From Anomaloglossus baeobatrachus (taxonomy: Eukaryota; Chordata; Amphibia; Anura; Aromobatidae): DNA of 64,000 bases. A model generated the notes under the pieces. It was not told the DNA's origin, did no database searches, and saw only the letters and a list, made by a program, of their open reading frames with translations. Of this stretch, positions 21,991 through 34,346 are shown one piece after another. Location: contig NC_134359.1 in NCBI RefSeq assembly GCF_048569485.1, positions 28,164,940 through 28,228,939 of the forward strand, given 5' to 3'. The first letter of the stretch is position 1; each line of letters begins with the position of its first letter. A program made the position numbers and the translations under genes.

Positions 21991-22630
21991 CTTAGGAGCC
22001 CCTTTTCCATCGGTGCATACCCCATGACATAAGATAAGATGTCTATAATATCACTGTCATTGCAGACGGAGCAGAAGGCTGCATCCAGTTGTCCCTCAGC
22101 CAGATGCAGGAGTGTGCGACTATGAAGGTGGTAATAAAGTTCTGTTAGTCGTCATCACAAACCTTTACCATACCCGTGGGAAATATTTGTAAATATCGAT
22201 TTATTTTAATCTGTTACATGTTAAAGGATTTTAAAAGTGAATCCACATGTATTATGTATCATATAGTACTTCTACATCTGTGTGTAATGTATAGCGTGCC
22301 TTCGACTTGCACAAAATCCTAAAGCGTACCTGTCAAGTTAGGTAACTTTTTAGAGTAAACAGTCCAGTGTGCGCCTGAAGAATAACATTATTTCTGGCCA
22401 TTATATGCCTTGCATCCTGCTTGATTCCCCAGTTTATATCAGGCTTTGTAGGCTCAATCTGTAACTGTCAGTTGTCTCTGAGCTGGTGAGTGGAGATTAC
22501 TTTCTATGATGTCTCCCATACACACATACATATGAGAGATTCTCTCCTCTTTCTAAGTAGCACATGTTCAGAAGCAGCAGCTTAAAGATCTACTTTAATT
22601 TTAATCGTCATGTACAAAACTTTTAGTGAA
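21991..22630. other. No feature recognised
   Basis: This is moderately AT-rich single-copy-looking sequence without an open frame of note or a recognised repeat. Confidence 0.4.
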
Positions 22631-24490
22631 TACTGTATTTTTTGGTTCTTAATAAGATGCTCCGGATTCTAAGGGGTACTTTACACGTTGCGACATCGCT
22701 AGCGATGCCGAGCACGATAGCCCCCGCCCCCGTCGTTGGTGCGATATGTGGTGATTGCTGCCGTAGCGAACATTATCGCTATGGCAGCTTCACATGCACA
22801 TACCTGCTCGGCGACGTCGCGGTGACTGCCGAACTATCCCTCCTTCAAGGGGGAGGTGCATTCAGCATCACAGCGACGTCACCGCAACGTCACTAAGCGG
22901 CCGGCTGATAGAAGCGGAGGGGCGGAGATAAGCGGGACATAACATCCCGCCCACCTTCTTCCTTCCGCATTGCCGTCGGGACGCAGGTAAGGAGATATTT
23001 GTCGCTCCTGCGGGTTTACACACAGCGATGTGTGGAGCTGCAGGAACGACAAACAACATCGTACCTGCGGTCGACCCAACATTATGAAAATGAACGACGC
23101 TACACAGATCATCGATTTTCGACGCTTTTGCGATTGTTTATCGGCGCATCTAGGATTTACACGTTGCGATGTCGTTACCGGCGCCGGATGTGCGTCACTA
23201 ACGGCGTGACCCCGACGATATTTCGGAAGCGATGTCGCAACGTGTAAAGCCCCCCTAAGACGCACCCTAAATTTAGAGAAAAAAAGGTAAAAAAAAAAAT
23301 TTGTGCACGTCTTATAATCCGATGGTGTCTTATTGGGGGGAGCGGCAGCAGTTTTGGAGCAGGGTCATGGGAGGCAAGGGTGGTGGAGCAGGGCGATGCT
23401 ACAGACAGTGTGTTGTTTTTCCGAGATTCTCTTTGCAGGCACTGTGAGGCAGGCAACCTCTAGAAATTTTCATTGGTGCGGATGACTAGCCCCAGGGCTA
23501 TGGGGTAATCGGGCGATATATTGCTGGGATATGTCACTGGATGGCTATTGCCCAGTTCCGTAACCCTGGGGGTCGGTTTAAAAAGGATTTTTTTTTTACA
23601 GGGAAATATAATAACAGTAATGGTCCCCTCACTGTGCAGATTTTATCAGGTCTGCCTGGAGCATTTGTCTGACCTAGGATTCTATACCCCGTTGGTGTTA
23701 TTGTTTCGGGAGTACTCCACCATACTCCACCGACAACAACGCCTATGCCCTCAGGTCACTGTTACACTCTCCTGTCAGTACGGTTGCGATTGTCTCCTCT
23801 CACTTCCACTTACTGACTGTCTGACTCCTCCCCTCTTATTGTTGTCTAGTGGACTGGATCGGCTCCACCTCTAGGTGGCCATCCATTGGATCCAACCCTA
23901 GTCTGTCACCAGTCTTTGGGAATGGGGAAAACAGGGATTAAAATGAATGTTTTGCTGTTACCGGTACTGGTCACCTGGGGGAAGACCTTGCATCATTGAC
24001 AGGATGCAGTACTTTGTAGTTCCTGATGGCTTCAGGGGCGCTACATGTACTTCAAAGAAATGGTGCCCGGAGTGAGCTATCGGTTCAATGACAAGCCAAC
24101 ATCTCATCTGTGCACGTGCCACCTCCAGGCACCATTTTCCTTAAGTTCGCTGCAGGGAGACCAATGGGCCGGTGGTAGTGCGTGCGCAGATGAGATTTTG
24201 AGCCAAGAGCTCCATCTGCGCACGAACAGACTCTAAAGACAATTATTTGAAGCCCGCAACACCAACATTTTCAGGATGGTCCCAGCCTCACCGCTCACAG
24301 CACAGCACCTCGTAGCACAGCAGCCCGCAGCCCTAGCACAGTACCCGCAGCCCGCAGCATTGCCCCTGCTTCCTGCTACCTCTCTCCACCACCTCCCGGT
24401 AAGCTACATTCGGATTATTAGATGCACTCCTCATTTTCCTCCCATATTTTTGGGTTTAAAAGTGCATCTTACAATGCGAAAAATATGGTA
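22631..24490. mobile_element. Small-TIR element (TACYRTATTTTT ends), split by a MITE
   Basis: The left end tactgtattttttgg..ttaataagatgctcc and the right end, reversed (taccatatttttcgcattgtaagatgcac), are inverted copies. They resemble the widespread vertebrate 'ataagacgcacc' element. Removing the MITE at 22,673-23,255 with one TAA restores ggattctaagacgcaccctaaa. The interior has GC-rich and pyrimidine-rich sequence but no transposase, so it is non-autonomous. No clear target duplication is left. Confidence 0.6.
22673..23255 (+). mobile_element. TAA-flanked MITE, copy A (PIF/Harbinger-like)
   Basis: The ends are ggggtactttacacgttgcg and, on the other side, cgcaacgtgtaaagcccccc, with TAA on both flanks (22,670-22,672 and 23,256-23,258). 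The core markers are shared with copies at 36,629, 44,790, 46,017, 54,871 and 60,356: cccgcccccgtcg, paired gacgtcac words, rggccaatagaagcgga-like, catcccgcccac and gccggatgtgcgtcac. No coding potential. The superfamily is assigned from the 3-bp duplication. Confidence 0.8.
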
Positions 24491-24651
24491 ATTATGCAAC
24501 CATACTAGATAGTATCCACTGCAGATTTCAGATCTTTAGGTGTTAATTGTAAAACCTGCAAATAGCTATGTGTAAATATATTCATCCTTGTTTTTTAAAG
24601 CCGCCAACCCCACATCTTTGGAACCCTACATCCGTATTATGTGACTATAGT

Positions 24652-25849
24652 TGTCGCGGGCGGAGGAGGGGACGCTGCGCTCTCCCACTGCTCGGGTCCG
24701 GCTGCTGCTGCTGCTGCTGCTCGGTGGTGGCTCGAGCGGTGGGCCAGATCCCGGGGACTCGAGCGGCGTTCCTCGCCAGTGAGTGAAAAGGGATTGGGGA
24801 TTGTATTGTGGGGATTTGGTTAATGTCCGTGACGCCACCCACGGTTGTGGTGATATTGGTGACACCACCGCTGCTCTGGACGGGGGATCCCGGGAGCGAT
24901 GACAGGGAGCAGCCTGGATGTTAATTCTCCCCTCCGTTGGTAGGGGGTTGGTTGTCCCGGGGCCCGGTGATGGGGTAGGGATGGATGACAGGCAGGTTAC
25001 GGGGCCTGGTGAGGTGCAGGGTCGCGGGGGCAGCGCTGTGCCGCATGGTACTCACTCAGCCAATGATGAGGACACAGTTCTTGGTAAAACACACGGCTGG
25101 ATGGACGAGTCCCACAGACGGCTGCGGTGTTGTTTCTCCCGGCAGGTTGATGGTGACTGCCTTTCCCTGCACCTGTGTACTGTAAACGGTTCCAATGGGT
25201 TCCCACCGGTAACCCGCTCCCCAGCTTGGATATGGGCTGGAGAAGTCCCTTTTGCCCACAAGCTCTGGCCCTGGGAACTTTAACCTTGGCGGTGACTGTG
25301 TTTCACTCTCTCGGTTGGACGGTTGCCTTCTGTCGGGACTTGGCTGCTGGGAAACCCAGGAGGTTTCCTTCGCTAACGAATTTGGCAAATTCACGGCGAC
25401 TCCTAGCCTTGCCGGGGTCCGTAAGCCCCTGCCAGATGGTGCTTGTTTCTATTTGCGTACCGGTCCGGTACCGCCGGGCCTCCGCCCGTCCATGGTCTTT
25501 ACGGTAAGCTCCAATAGGCCACTCCTGCAGACGGTCACCACCGTCTGCCAACCTTGCTGTACCGCCCGGGCCACACACCCGGACGCTGTCAGATAGTTGC
25601 TCCACTACCACACTTTCCTTCCTCTCACTTTCCACTCTCAAACTGATCTAGACTGACTGCTTTTCCCGCCTCCAGGACTGTGTACTCCTCGGTGGGCGGG
25701 ACCAACCGTTTGGCCCACCCCCCTGGTGTGAACATCAGCCCCTGGAGGGAGGCAACAAGGGTTTTTGTCTGACTTTGGTGTGCCTGACCGGGAGTGTGGG
25801 GTGTGTTGGTGTTGTTCTCTGTGGCCCCTGGCTTGTCCAGGGCGCCACA
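24652..25849 (-). mobile_element. LTR-element fossil, probably a solo LTR
   Basis: On the minus strand it begins TGTGGCGCCCTGG and ends ...CGCGACA. Its whole length is colinear, with divergence, with parts of the element at 27,259-29,864 on the other strand (for example ccgctccccagcttg against ccgctccccggcttg, and gtgacgccacccacgg against gtgacgccatccacgg). It is a Ty3/Gypsy-like LTR by structure only. It is old and broken, with no internal genes. It contains a CTG run near 24,703-24,721. Confidence 0.6.
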
Positions 25850-26735
25850 TGATTACAAATTGATAGCAATATCAAGAAATCTCCGAAGTCAATAACATTA
25901 CATAAATCAAAATCCTATTAATTAATATATTGACAAGATTAACATATTTACATACTCAGCTTCATTATAATATGGTGGATCAAGGACCGTGTATTTTATC
26001 TTCTTCCCCATTTTTACCTCTAGAGATAAGGACAGTATATAAAGCAAGGCACTGCCACATAGTGCACATACCGTATATAGTGCAGACTTCGCTCTTGGAT
26101 GCCTCTGTATGTATTCAGTGTATGTGATCTCAGTGGTTGAGGAAGCATAGCTCCGTACCGCAAACCAGTAATTAAGTGCCCAAGGGATTATAAATTTCAT
26201 AACAGCTACAGCTTTCTGCCATGTATGATATAATGAACATTTCTAGCTTTTAATCTAATTTAAAAGCCCTGAGACATCGTATAGAATTAGTAATATCATC
26301 ATTTACTGTGTCCGTGATCTTCTATTTCTCATTAACTTAAGGGAACTGGAAAAAAACTGACACATATATAGGATTTATTTTTTCCCGAGAAGCAGATAAA
26401 TGCTGCTCAAAGTCATTGGGAGAGATGTGGGAAGTGCAACCATATTTTTATGTAAGCAAGTGCCGGATTTGTCAATAGGGCTTAAAGCTAGTGGCGAATA
26501 TTAATACAATCTATATAGATATTCAACAAAAGGCAGAAGAATTAGCAAAAAATGAGCATTGTTTGAAGTATACTGATGAGCAAAAGGGTAACAATATTTT
26601 GAACTTTTGACTTTCAGGCTCCATATTTCAAAATCTAATACAGCTACAAACACGAAGCTACCTTCACTTTATAGACAATCCTCTTGGCTATCTCATACAT
26701 AAATTTTACTTGTAAGTATTCAGCATATGATTAGT
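25850..26735. other. No feature recognised
   Basis: AT-rich DNA without recognised repeats. A 92-codon minus-strand frame (25,922-26,200) has no recognisable domain and is considered chance. Confidence 0.35.
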
Positions 26736-26849
26736 TATGCAGATTCTTGTCATGTCACTGCATTGTTACTGTTTTGCTACTTTTGGTCGCAAAATCTTTT
26801 TCCTCCTGTATAGTACAAATTACAACCTGTTCTCACAGTCCCTAATAGC

Positions 26850-27258
26850 TCAGTGTGTTAATTCTCAAATGAAAGGTCACTTGTTTGAAATGTGGAGCCG
26901 CCATGAAGATCCCCAAGAAAAGAGAACCTGCATCATCCAGCTCATCAATAGCGGCCTCTCGGCCAAAAAAATTGCCAAACTGCATCATGTGAGGTCATGA
27001 CAGCTGGAAGAATAGGGAATTAAGTTTTTTCATCCATTCAAATCCAAGTGGTGACGTCCAGGCAAATATCGGAGCCAACAAGTCACTCATCACAAGGTCT
27101 ATTAGTTCTGAGGTGATAAACCCGGCAATGTAGGTGGCTCGTATGCTTCATAATAGTGAGATCACAGACGTCCATGCGAGCACCGAGCAACGCACATTAC
27201 ACATGTCTGGAATGGTGGCCTGAAAATAGGTGAAGAAGCCTTGACTTCAATATCATCA
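26850..27258 (+). pseudogene. Tc1/mariner transposase relic, N-terminal part
   Basis: Translation near 26,930-26,995 gives KRTCIIQLINSGLSAKKIAKL, a paired-type helix-turn-helix of Tc1 transposases. Later bases (about 27,150-27,250) resemble the VHASTVQRTLH...MVA...LLSI region. Several stops break it. The gene continues at 29,869 after an inserted LTR relic. Confidence 0.6.
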
Positions 27259-29864
27259 TGCGACGCCCTGGACTAGCCATGTAGTCACAGGTAGACCCCC
27301 TGCGCAAACACCAGCCCCTAATAAGGTGACAGCAGAAAACCTACAAACCCTAGTCTCCTCCCTCAGGGTTTGATGTTCACAGCAGGGGGCGGAGCCAGGT
27401 GGTTGGCCACGCCCTCCAAGGAGTTCACAGGCCCTGAGGCAGGAAAAACAAGTAGTGTAGATGAGTTTTGATAGTGAAGTGGAGTGGAGTTCAAGTGCAG
27501 ACCTGTGTCCAGGTCTGCCACAGTCTAACACCAGGTGTCTGGGTTGGAGCCCAGTCACCTCTGGCTAGGAGGCAGACGGTGGTTGCCGCCTGCAGGAGCT
27601 GGGAAGACGGCTGGTGGAACCGTAAGGGACCGGGACAGGGTAGTGGCCCGCCGGAACCGAATCAGGGAGCCAACTGGAAACCAGAGCACCAGGAGGGGTA
27701 CTCAGACCCAGAACGAGGTCCAGAAGCCACTGGACCATGTCAAATTCACTGACTGAGGTCTGGACCTTAGGTCCTTTCCCGTCCCAAGACCAGAAAGACG
27801 GCAACAGCCCACCAAGGGGGATAGAAAGCCACCGCACAGGCAGAGAGATCCCAAGGGTCAGCGCCTGCGGGCAAACGAGTTCCCCGACACACATCAAGCC
27901 GGGGAGCGGACTACCGTTGCTGAAGCATAGGCAGTCAAGTTCTACAAAGGTGCAGGAGAAAGGCGGGAACCACCAACCTGAGAAAGGGGCAAAGCACAGC
28001 CGGCTGCGGGCACCGACCACCATCCTTTTAGGTTCACCAGAGACTCCGGTGTATCTGTCATAGTGAATACAATAGTGTACAATAGTACCCACGGGCCGGT
28101 ACACATCGACTTTTCTGGCGTCAGAAACAGGATTGAACCCATCCACTTACTGGTGGAAGTGCGCCTTGAAGCAGAAGTCAGCGGTGACCCGTTGAAAAAT
28201 TTCAGAATCCACCATCTTGTCACTATCTCTTGGCGCAAAGTTTCCCGCCAGGCCCGTCTTCCCCGCGAAAAGAGTGAGAGAATTGAAGCCCCGCCCCCTG
28301 GGAACAGAGCGGTGCAGAATTTTGTGCGGCTAAAAAGTGAAGCTGAACGGAAAGAGAGTGGAGTGCCCCGAAAAGACCAAGGGGAAGCGGGTGAATCGGC
28401 AGCTGCTAATGACCGCGGAAGAAGGAAAGGATGTCGGCGTTCCAGGAGGCAAGCAGAGCGGTGCCTGTCACCAGATTGGCGGGACCCAGAAGCGGCCGAG
28501 GCAGAGTGGCTTTTGACCCGGAGGACCGCGACCCGAACAACCTCCCCGCGGGAACCGCTGCCTGGTTGGAGCGGGAGCTGGGTCGATTCTGCGTCCGGGT
28601 AAGAGCGCAAACCTTGCAGCAGGTGCTTGACTGGAAGGCGGAGGTTGGTTGCTGTGGTGTGGGCTCAGGAGCAGAGGGACGCCACTGCCGTGCAGCGCCA
28701 AGACAAAGCAACGCAGACCCCCATGTCGTCTCTCATCAGCTGGGAGCTGGAGCCCGCCAGTACCGTGACCAGTGAGCCCGGGGTTACACAACTAATGGAG
28801 GAAAAGGTACCATGTACGCTGCCCCCGCCGCCGTTCCCATTGGAAGTTTACAGCCCAGGAAAATACTGCACCTGGAAGGGGAGCCCGATAACCCACCCGA
28901 CGATGGCGCAGTGCGGTCCCCTAAAATGATAAGAACCGCCGCAAGTTAACCCCTTCAGTTCCTACGTTTTAAAGTTTTAAAGTTGCAAGTTTTAAAGGAC
29001 CCGCTCCTGCAGTAAACCCTCCTGCCTTTGTTGAATGTCCCCATGTTCCCGGGAGACGCCATCCAGCACACAAGTGGAAGGAGGAGGACCCTGCCCAACT
29101 TGTTGAACGCCGCTGCGGTTGGAGTCCCAGCAGGCGCAATCAGGGGTCGGAGCCCCTGGTGGAGGACGGCAGAGCGTTAAAGGAGTGAGCACAGTTCCCG
29201 TTCCAGAGCCCGGTTCATCGTACCCGCACCACAGGCAGTGAGAACGGGGTCTTTCTGGACAGTGTCACCAGGCAGAGAGATCCCACGGGCCAGCGCCTGC
29301 GGGCAAACGGGTTCCCGATACACATCAAGCCGGGGAGCGGACTACCATTACTAAAGCATAGGCAGTCAAGTTCTACAAAGAGGTGCAGGAGAAAGACGGA
29401 AGCACCAACCTGAGAAAGGGTCAAAGCGCAGCCGGCTGTGGCACCGACCACCATCATTTTGGTTTACCAGAGACTCCGGTGTATCTGTCATAGTGAGTAC
29501 AACAGTGCCCTCGGGCCGCGCACCGCACCACACCATCTTGCCCGCACCTCACAACCACCGGGCCCCAGGACCATCACCCCCTGCCCATGGAGGGATCAAC
29601 ACCAGGCTGCATAACACCGTCCCCGGAAGCCTAGTTAACGGCAGCGGTGGTGTCCACATTCACCACAACCCGTGGATGGCGTCACGAACTTACACCTTTA
29701 AACTCCACGGCCCTGGCCGTGAACCTTCCCCACCGAAATCCCTACACGTAGCGCCAACTCCCTTTCAGAGCGACGTGACCCCCGGGTTCGGAGGCGCTCA
29801 AGCCACCCACCAAACGAGCCCAGACCCGAGCGGCTCGGCAGCCAGCGAGCCCCGGGGTGGTACA
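27259..29864 (+). mobile_element. LTR retroelement fossil inserted in the Tc1 relic
   Basis: It starts TGCGACGCCCTGG and ends ...GGTGGTACA, flanked on both sides by ATCA (27,255-27,258 and 29,865-29,868). A 250-bp stretch is repeated at about 27,835-28,090 and 29,270-29,515, as expected for two LTRs. A primer-site-like string (tggcgtcagaaacaggat) near 28,117 follows the first. Family: Ty3/Gypsy-like, tentative. It is broken and much shortened, with the polymerase region absent. It shares its LTR with 24,652-25,849. Confidence 0.65.
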
Positions 29865-29868
29865 ATCA

Positions 29869-30190
29869 TGAGACGTGTTGACTCAAGTTTGCAAATAAGT
29901 ATGAAAAATGAACAGTAGACGATTGGAAACAGGTGATTTGGAGCGATGTGTAATTTTTTTGGGAATAAACTGATTTTACATTGGACACATGTTGACAGAC
30001 AAATACTTTTTTTACTCAAGTACCATAGGTATCAAAAGAACAACATTTTGCTCCAGCAGGACAACAACCCAAATCAAATGTCAAGATTGTTGAAGAAATT
30101 ATTCAATGACAATGAAGTAGAGGAGCTGGATTGTCTCCACAGTCCCCAGACCTCAACTTAATTGAACAGTTGAGTTGAAGAAAAAGCTGT
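29869..30190 (+). pseudogene. Tc1/mariner transposase relic, C-terminal part
   Basis: Translation shows DDWKQVIWSDV-like sequence around 29,917-29,945, then LLQQDNNPNQMSRLLKKLF with the second catalytic aspartate block (QQDNNP), then SPQTST*LN*TVELKKKLY, matching the SPDLNLIEHLW...LKKKLY end of Tc1 enzymes. It is the continuation of 26,850-27,258 once the LTR relic is removed. Stops are present. Confidence 0.7.
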
Positions 30191-30645
30191 ATACATCCCC
30201 AAGTAAGCCAACAAGGTTGAGGTAGCAGTGGGGTTATTGTATGCTGTAAGCTTTCTTGAATAGATGGGTTTTCAGGTTTCGTCTGAAGGATCCAAATGTA
30301 GTATATAATCAGACATGTTAGGGTACAGAATTCCAGAGGATGGGGGATATTTGGGAGATGTCTTGGAGGCAATTGGATGAGGAGCAAAGAGGTGTAGAGC
30401 GGAGGAGGTCTTGTGAGGCCCGGAGATTACGTGAGGGAAGATATTGGGGGGATTAGTTTGGAGATATACGGTGGAGACAGATTATGGATGACTTTGTAAG
30501 CCAATGGAGGGATTTGCGGAGGGAAGAAGCGGGGGAGTAGTGAGGAGAAAGGTGGATTAGTTGGGCAGCAGAGTTAGGAAAGATTGGAGAGGTTCGAGGG
30601 TATTAGCAGAGAGGCCACAGAACAGGATGTTGCAGTACTTGAGGG
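30191..30645 (+). repeat. Dispersed purine-rich repeat
   Basis: The text 'ggagatgtcttggaggcaattgg...tcttgtgaggcccggagattacgtgaggg...gagatatacggtggagacagattatggatgactttgtaagcca...ttgcagtacttg' resembles a repeat often seen in amphibian genomic DNA. No inverted ends or genes are seen. The class is unknown. Confidence 0.45.
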
Positions 30646-31303
30646 TTAATCACCATCCATTCTCAATGTTGTCCCCTAAATGTGTATCTGAAGGATAAGG
30701 GTTTGCAAAGAAGTTGACAAATGAAACCTTTGGAGGTGCTGCTTTCTCAAAGGTACGGGGAGACTTTTTCCAGAAGCTTCCAGAATTTTTCCAAAGAGTT
30801 ATAAAGTATGAGTATGAGTTTTATTTATAAATTAACCATTCTCAGTATCTTATGGATACCTGGAACCAAGATATCCATGCTAAGCCTCTGATTTTAGACA
30901 TTTCTTCCCTCTGAGCTCCCACATTATTCCATTAAAAAATGACCCATACTTGACAACATTCTGAAGCTTGTGTCTGGAAAAATTTGGTAGGTCATGCCCT
31001 TCATCATTTTTTTTACTCACTATACCCTCAATCTACAACTCTAAACTATTTTGCCTTGTCTATAACATTCAGCTAAATTAAACCTCCAAGAAATGTTAAT
31101 TTCTAGAAGGTGATAGCGGGACTTAGGAAATTTGCTGGCTCTTCCAAAAGTCCAGGTGGTTTCTCCTTTTTTTGTGAGACTCCTGGACAATCCTAGTGCA
31201 GAAATAGCAGTAGTTATTGTGTCCTAAGAGAATCCAAAGGCCCCCTACTCCACCTAGGAGGGTACCAGCCAAAAAAATGAGAAATACAAAATTAGCAATA
31301 ACC
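30646..31303. other. No feature recognised
   Basis: AT-rich sequence without recognised repeats or useful frames. Confidence 0.35.
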
Positions 31304-31845
31304 TTAGGCACATACCTCCCAACCGTCCCGGATACAGCGGGACAGTCCCTCTTCTGAGCCTTTGATCCCGGGTCCCGCCCGTGAGGCTGTTTATCCCGGG
31401 CTCCACCCACCCACTGTAGCCCCGCCTCGCTGTTTCTCCCTTCTATTCATTACAGAGCCGAGCGCGCACCTACTCCTGTGACTGCTGCTGAGGTATGAAT
31501 CACCCCCTGCAGCAGAGCGACCCCCCCCTGCAGCAGAGCGACCCCCCCTCCCCCAGAGCCGACCCCCCCAGTCCCGGAGCCTGCGTTTCCCTGCAGCTGT
31601 TCTCTGATTCCCCGTGTGCGGCTTCTCACTGCTGCAGACACGCGGGGAGTCAGGACGCTGAGGAGACCGTGCAATCAGCACTTCTCTCTCCTGCAGATAG
31701 CACTGGCCAGTAATAACCTATGCAGAGTGGCATCTGCAGGCTTCTATTAGCTTACCGATCAGTGGTCTCCTGCCTGTGGAGCAGAGCTGCTGGGTCCTAG
31801 CTTCCCAACAGCTTCAGCTCTGCTTTATCCTGGCTCCCCTACCAG

Positions 31846-33026
31846 TTAAAGGGAACATGTCAGCAGAAATTTCACAATAAAAGTAATAGATTCCCCTCTG
31901 CAGCTCCTGGGCTGCTTCTAGAAAGGTTCCTGTTGTTATTGTGCCCCCTTTGAGACCTACAAAAATACTTTATGAAGTCTTACCTTTTTGTATGCAAATG
32001 TGTTTTTATGGTCACGGGGGCGGGCTGTCTGGCGTCCGTTATTCCCCCTCCTGCCGCTTTACGCAGTCCCCCATTGCTCATTTACATACACAAGAACGCC
32101 TTCCTCATGTAACTGTCCTCCCGAAGATTTGCGCATGTGAACGCTTTTTCAGGTGATTGCGCAGGCACGAGATTATGGGCGGCGCTGTGATTGTCATCAA
32201 CAGCGTTAACCAAGTACCCGCCCATAATCTCGTGCCCGCACTTTTCCCTCTGACTCCACCGTTATGCGCAAGTGCTGGCCATATGAACCATGTTACCTAT
32301 TACTGCTTGCACGAGATTATGGGCAGGTACTTGGATGACTTTGCTGATGACAATCACAGCGCCGCCCATAATCTCGCGCCCACGGTAATAGGTAACGTGG
32401 TTCATATGGCCAGTGCTTGCGCATAACGGTGGAGGCAGAGTGAGAAGCGCGGGCACGAGATTATGGGTGGGTACTTGGATGACGCTGCTGATGACAATCA
32501 CAGCGCCGCCCATAATCTCGCGCCCATGGTAATAGGTAACGTGGTTCATATGGCCAGTGCTTGCGCATAACGGTGGAGGCAGAGTGAGAAGCGCGGGCAC
32601 GAGATTATGGGCAGGTACTTGGATGACGCTGCTGATGACAATCACAGCGCCGCCCATAATCTCGCGCCTGCGCAATCACCTCAAAAGCGTTCACACTTTG
32701 CACAGTGCTCAGTCCCGCGAGAGTGGCACTGGGCATGCACAAAACTTCAGGAGGACAGTTACATGAGGAAGGCGTCCTCATGTATGGAAATGAGCAATGG
32801 GGGACGGCGTACAGCGGCAGGAGGGGGAATAACGGACGCCAGGCAGCCCGCCCCCGTGACCATAAAAACAGATTTGCATACAAAAAGGTAAGACTTCATA
32901 AAGTATTTTTTTAGGTCTCAAAGTGGGCACAATAACAACAGGAACCTTTCCAGAATGCAGCCCAGGAGCTGCAGAGGGGAATCTTTTATTTTTTTTGCTA
33001 AATTTCTTGTGACAGTTTCCCTTTAA
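31846..33026. mobile_element. T2/Kolobok-type MITE with TTAA ends, 1.18 kb
   Basis: The left end is TTAAAGGGAACATGTCA and the right end TGACAGTTTCCCTTTAA. The outer ~280 bp form long inverted arms (for example agacctacaaaaatacttta near 31,954 against the reverse at about 32,900). The middle holds tandem and inverted copies of a ~146-bp unit. No transposase. Confidence 0.78.
32155..32680. repeat. Tandem and inverted repeats inside the MITE
   Basis: A ~146-bp unit (cgggcacgagattatgggcagg...gacaatcacagcgccgcccataatctcgcgcc...taataggtaacgtggttcatatggcc) is present about three times, with the first copy partly inverted. The unit is itself palindromic around the 'gcccataatctcg' words. Confidence 0.75.
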
Positions 33027-33484
33027 AGGGAACCTATCAGGTGCAATCTGCACTCAGAGCCAGGAGCAGTTCTGGGTGTATATTGCTAATCCCTGCCTAA
33101 CTGTCCCTGTATACACTAGCATAGATAAAGGCATCTATAGAAAAAGTATTTTTAAAGAGCTTATATCTTATGCTAATTAGCGCGGGGACTAGTCCCAAGG
33201 GCGTTACTTCACTTGGCTAGTCGGCTCACATAGCGTATTAGTACTCACACAGGGGCGTAATAACATGCTAACATGCTATGCGAGCCGACTAGCCAAGTGA
33301 AGTAACGCCCTTCGGACTAGTCCCCGCGCTCATTAGCATAAGATATAAGATCTTTAAAAATATTTGTTCTTGATCTCTTTATCTATGCTAGTGTATACAG
33401 GGACGGTTAGGCAGGGATTAGCAATATGTGCCCAGAACTGCTCCTGGCTCTGAGTGCATATTGCACCTGACAGGTTCACTTTAA
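33023..33484. mobile_element. T2/Kolobok-type MITE, 462 bp, near-palindromic
   Basis: The ends are TTAAAGGGAACCTATCAGG and CCTGACAGGTTCACTTTAA. Each arm of about 200 bp contains gagccaggagcagttctggg and ctgtatacactagcatagat or their reverses. It shares its terminal TTAA with the MITEs on both sides. The same subfamily is at 58,392. Confidence 0.82.
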
Positions 33485-33564
33485 AGGGAACCTGTCACCA
33501 GATTTGGGGCCTATAAGCTGCGGCCACCACCAGCGGGATCTTATGTACACATTCTAACATGCTG
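33481..33564 (+). mobile_element. T2/Kolobok-type MITE, left end only
   Basis: It starts TTAAAGGGAACCTGTCACCAG and breaks off at 'ttctaacatgctg' where the second CATACCTCCC end begins. The other half is missing from the window. Confidence 0.65.
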
Positions 33565-33809
33565 CATACCTCCCAACCGTCCCGGATACAGCGGGACTTT
33601 CACGCTTTACGTTGTTTGTCCCGTTGCCACGGGCGGGACGGCCGGCTCCCGGGCTCCGCCCACCCACTCTCTCTCCGCCTCCCTGCTTTTCCCTCCTACC
33701 ATCCTAGTAGACGTGGCATAGAGAGGAGCGCTGCCTGTGCTGCTGCTGGTACAGTAAACTAATCTCCCCAGCGCTGATTTCCCTCCCTCCCCCCTCACCC
33801 CCGGCCGGA

Positions 33810-34335
33810 GCCTGTCTGTGCGGTCGGCCGGCCGCCTGTCTGTGCGGTCGGCCGGCCGCCTGTCTGTGCGGTCGGCCGGCCGCCTGTCTGTGCGGTCGGC
33901 CGGCCGCCTGTCTGTGCGGTCGGCCGGCCGCCTGTCTGTGCGGTCGGCCCGCCACCTGTCTGTGCGGGCGCCCCCCTGCCGCCTGTCTGTGCGGGCGCCA
34001 CCCGCCGCCTGTCTGTGCGGGCGCCCCCCGCCGCCTGTCTGTGCGGGCGCCCCCCTGCCGCCTGTCTGTGCGGGCGCCCCCCTGCCGCCTGTCTGTGCGG
34101 GCGCCCCCCTGCCGCCTGTCTGTGCGGGCGCCCCCCTGTCGCCTGTCTGTGCGGGCGCCCCCCGCCGCCTGTCTGTGCGGGCGGCCCGCCGCCTCATTGT
34201 GCGGGCAGCCGGCCGCCTCTCTGTGCGGGCGGCTGGCCGCCTCTCTGTGCGGGCGGCCCGCCGCCTGTCTGTGAAGGCGGCCGGCCGCCTGTCTGTGAAG
34301 GCGACCGGCCGCCTCACTGTGCGGGCGACCGGACG
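33810..34335. repeat. GC-rich minisatellite, 24-27 bp units, ~20 copies
   Basis: Units of the form cgcctgtctgtgcggtcggc are repeated, first as 24-bp (gtcggccggc), then 25-27-bp (gggcgcccccc) variants, and last with cctcactgtg variants. The array makes open frames on both strands that are not genes. Confidence 0.9.
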
Positions 34336-34346
34336 CCTCACTGTGG

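Noticed and set aside
25922-26200. 92-codon minus-strand frame with a hydrophobic stretch
   Set aside because: No recognised domain, no splice context and AT-rich composition; likely chance.
27565-28610. Minus-strand frames of 193 and 222 codons in the same relic
   Set aside because: They run opposite to the element's likely direction through LTR-like DNA and have no recognised domain; chance frames.
28063-28929. Reading frames inside the LTR fossil
   Set aside because: They belong to a broken retroelement relic; no intact gene is claimed.
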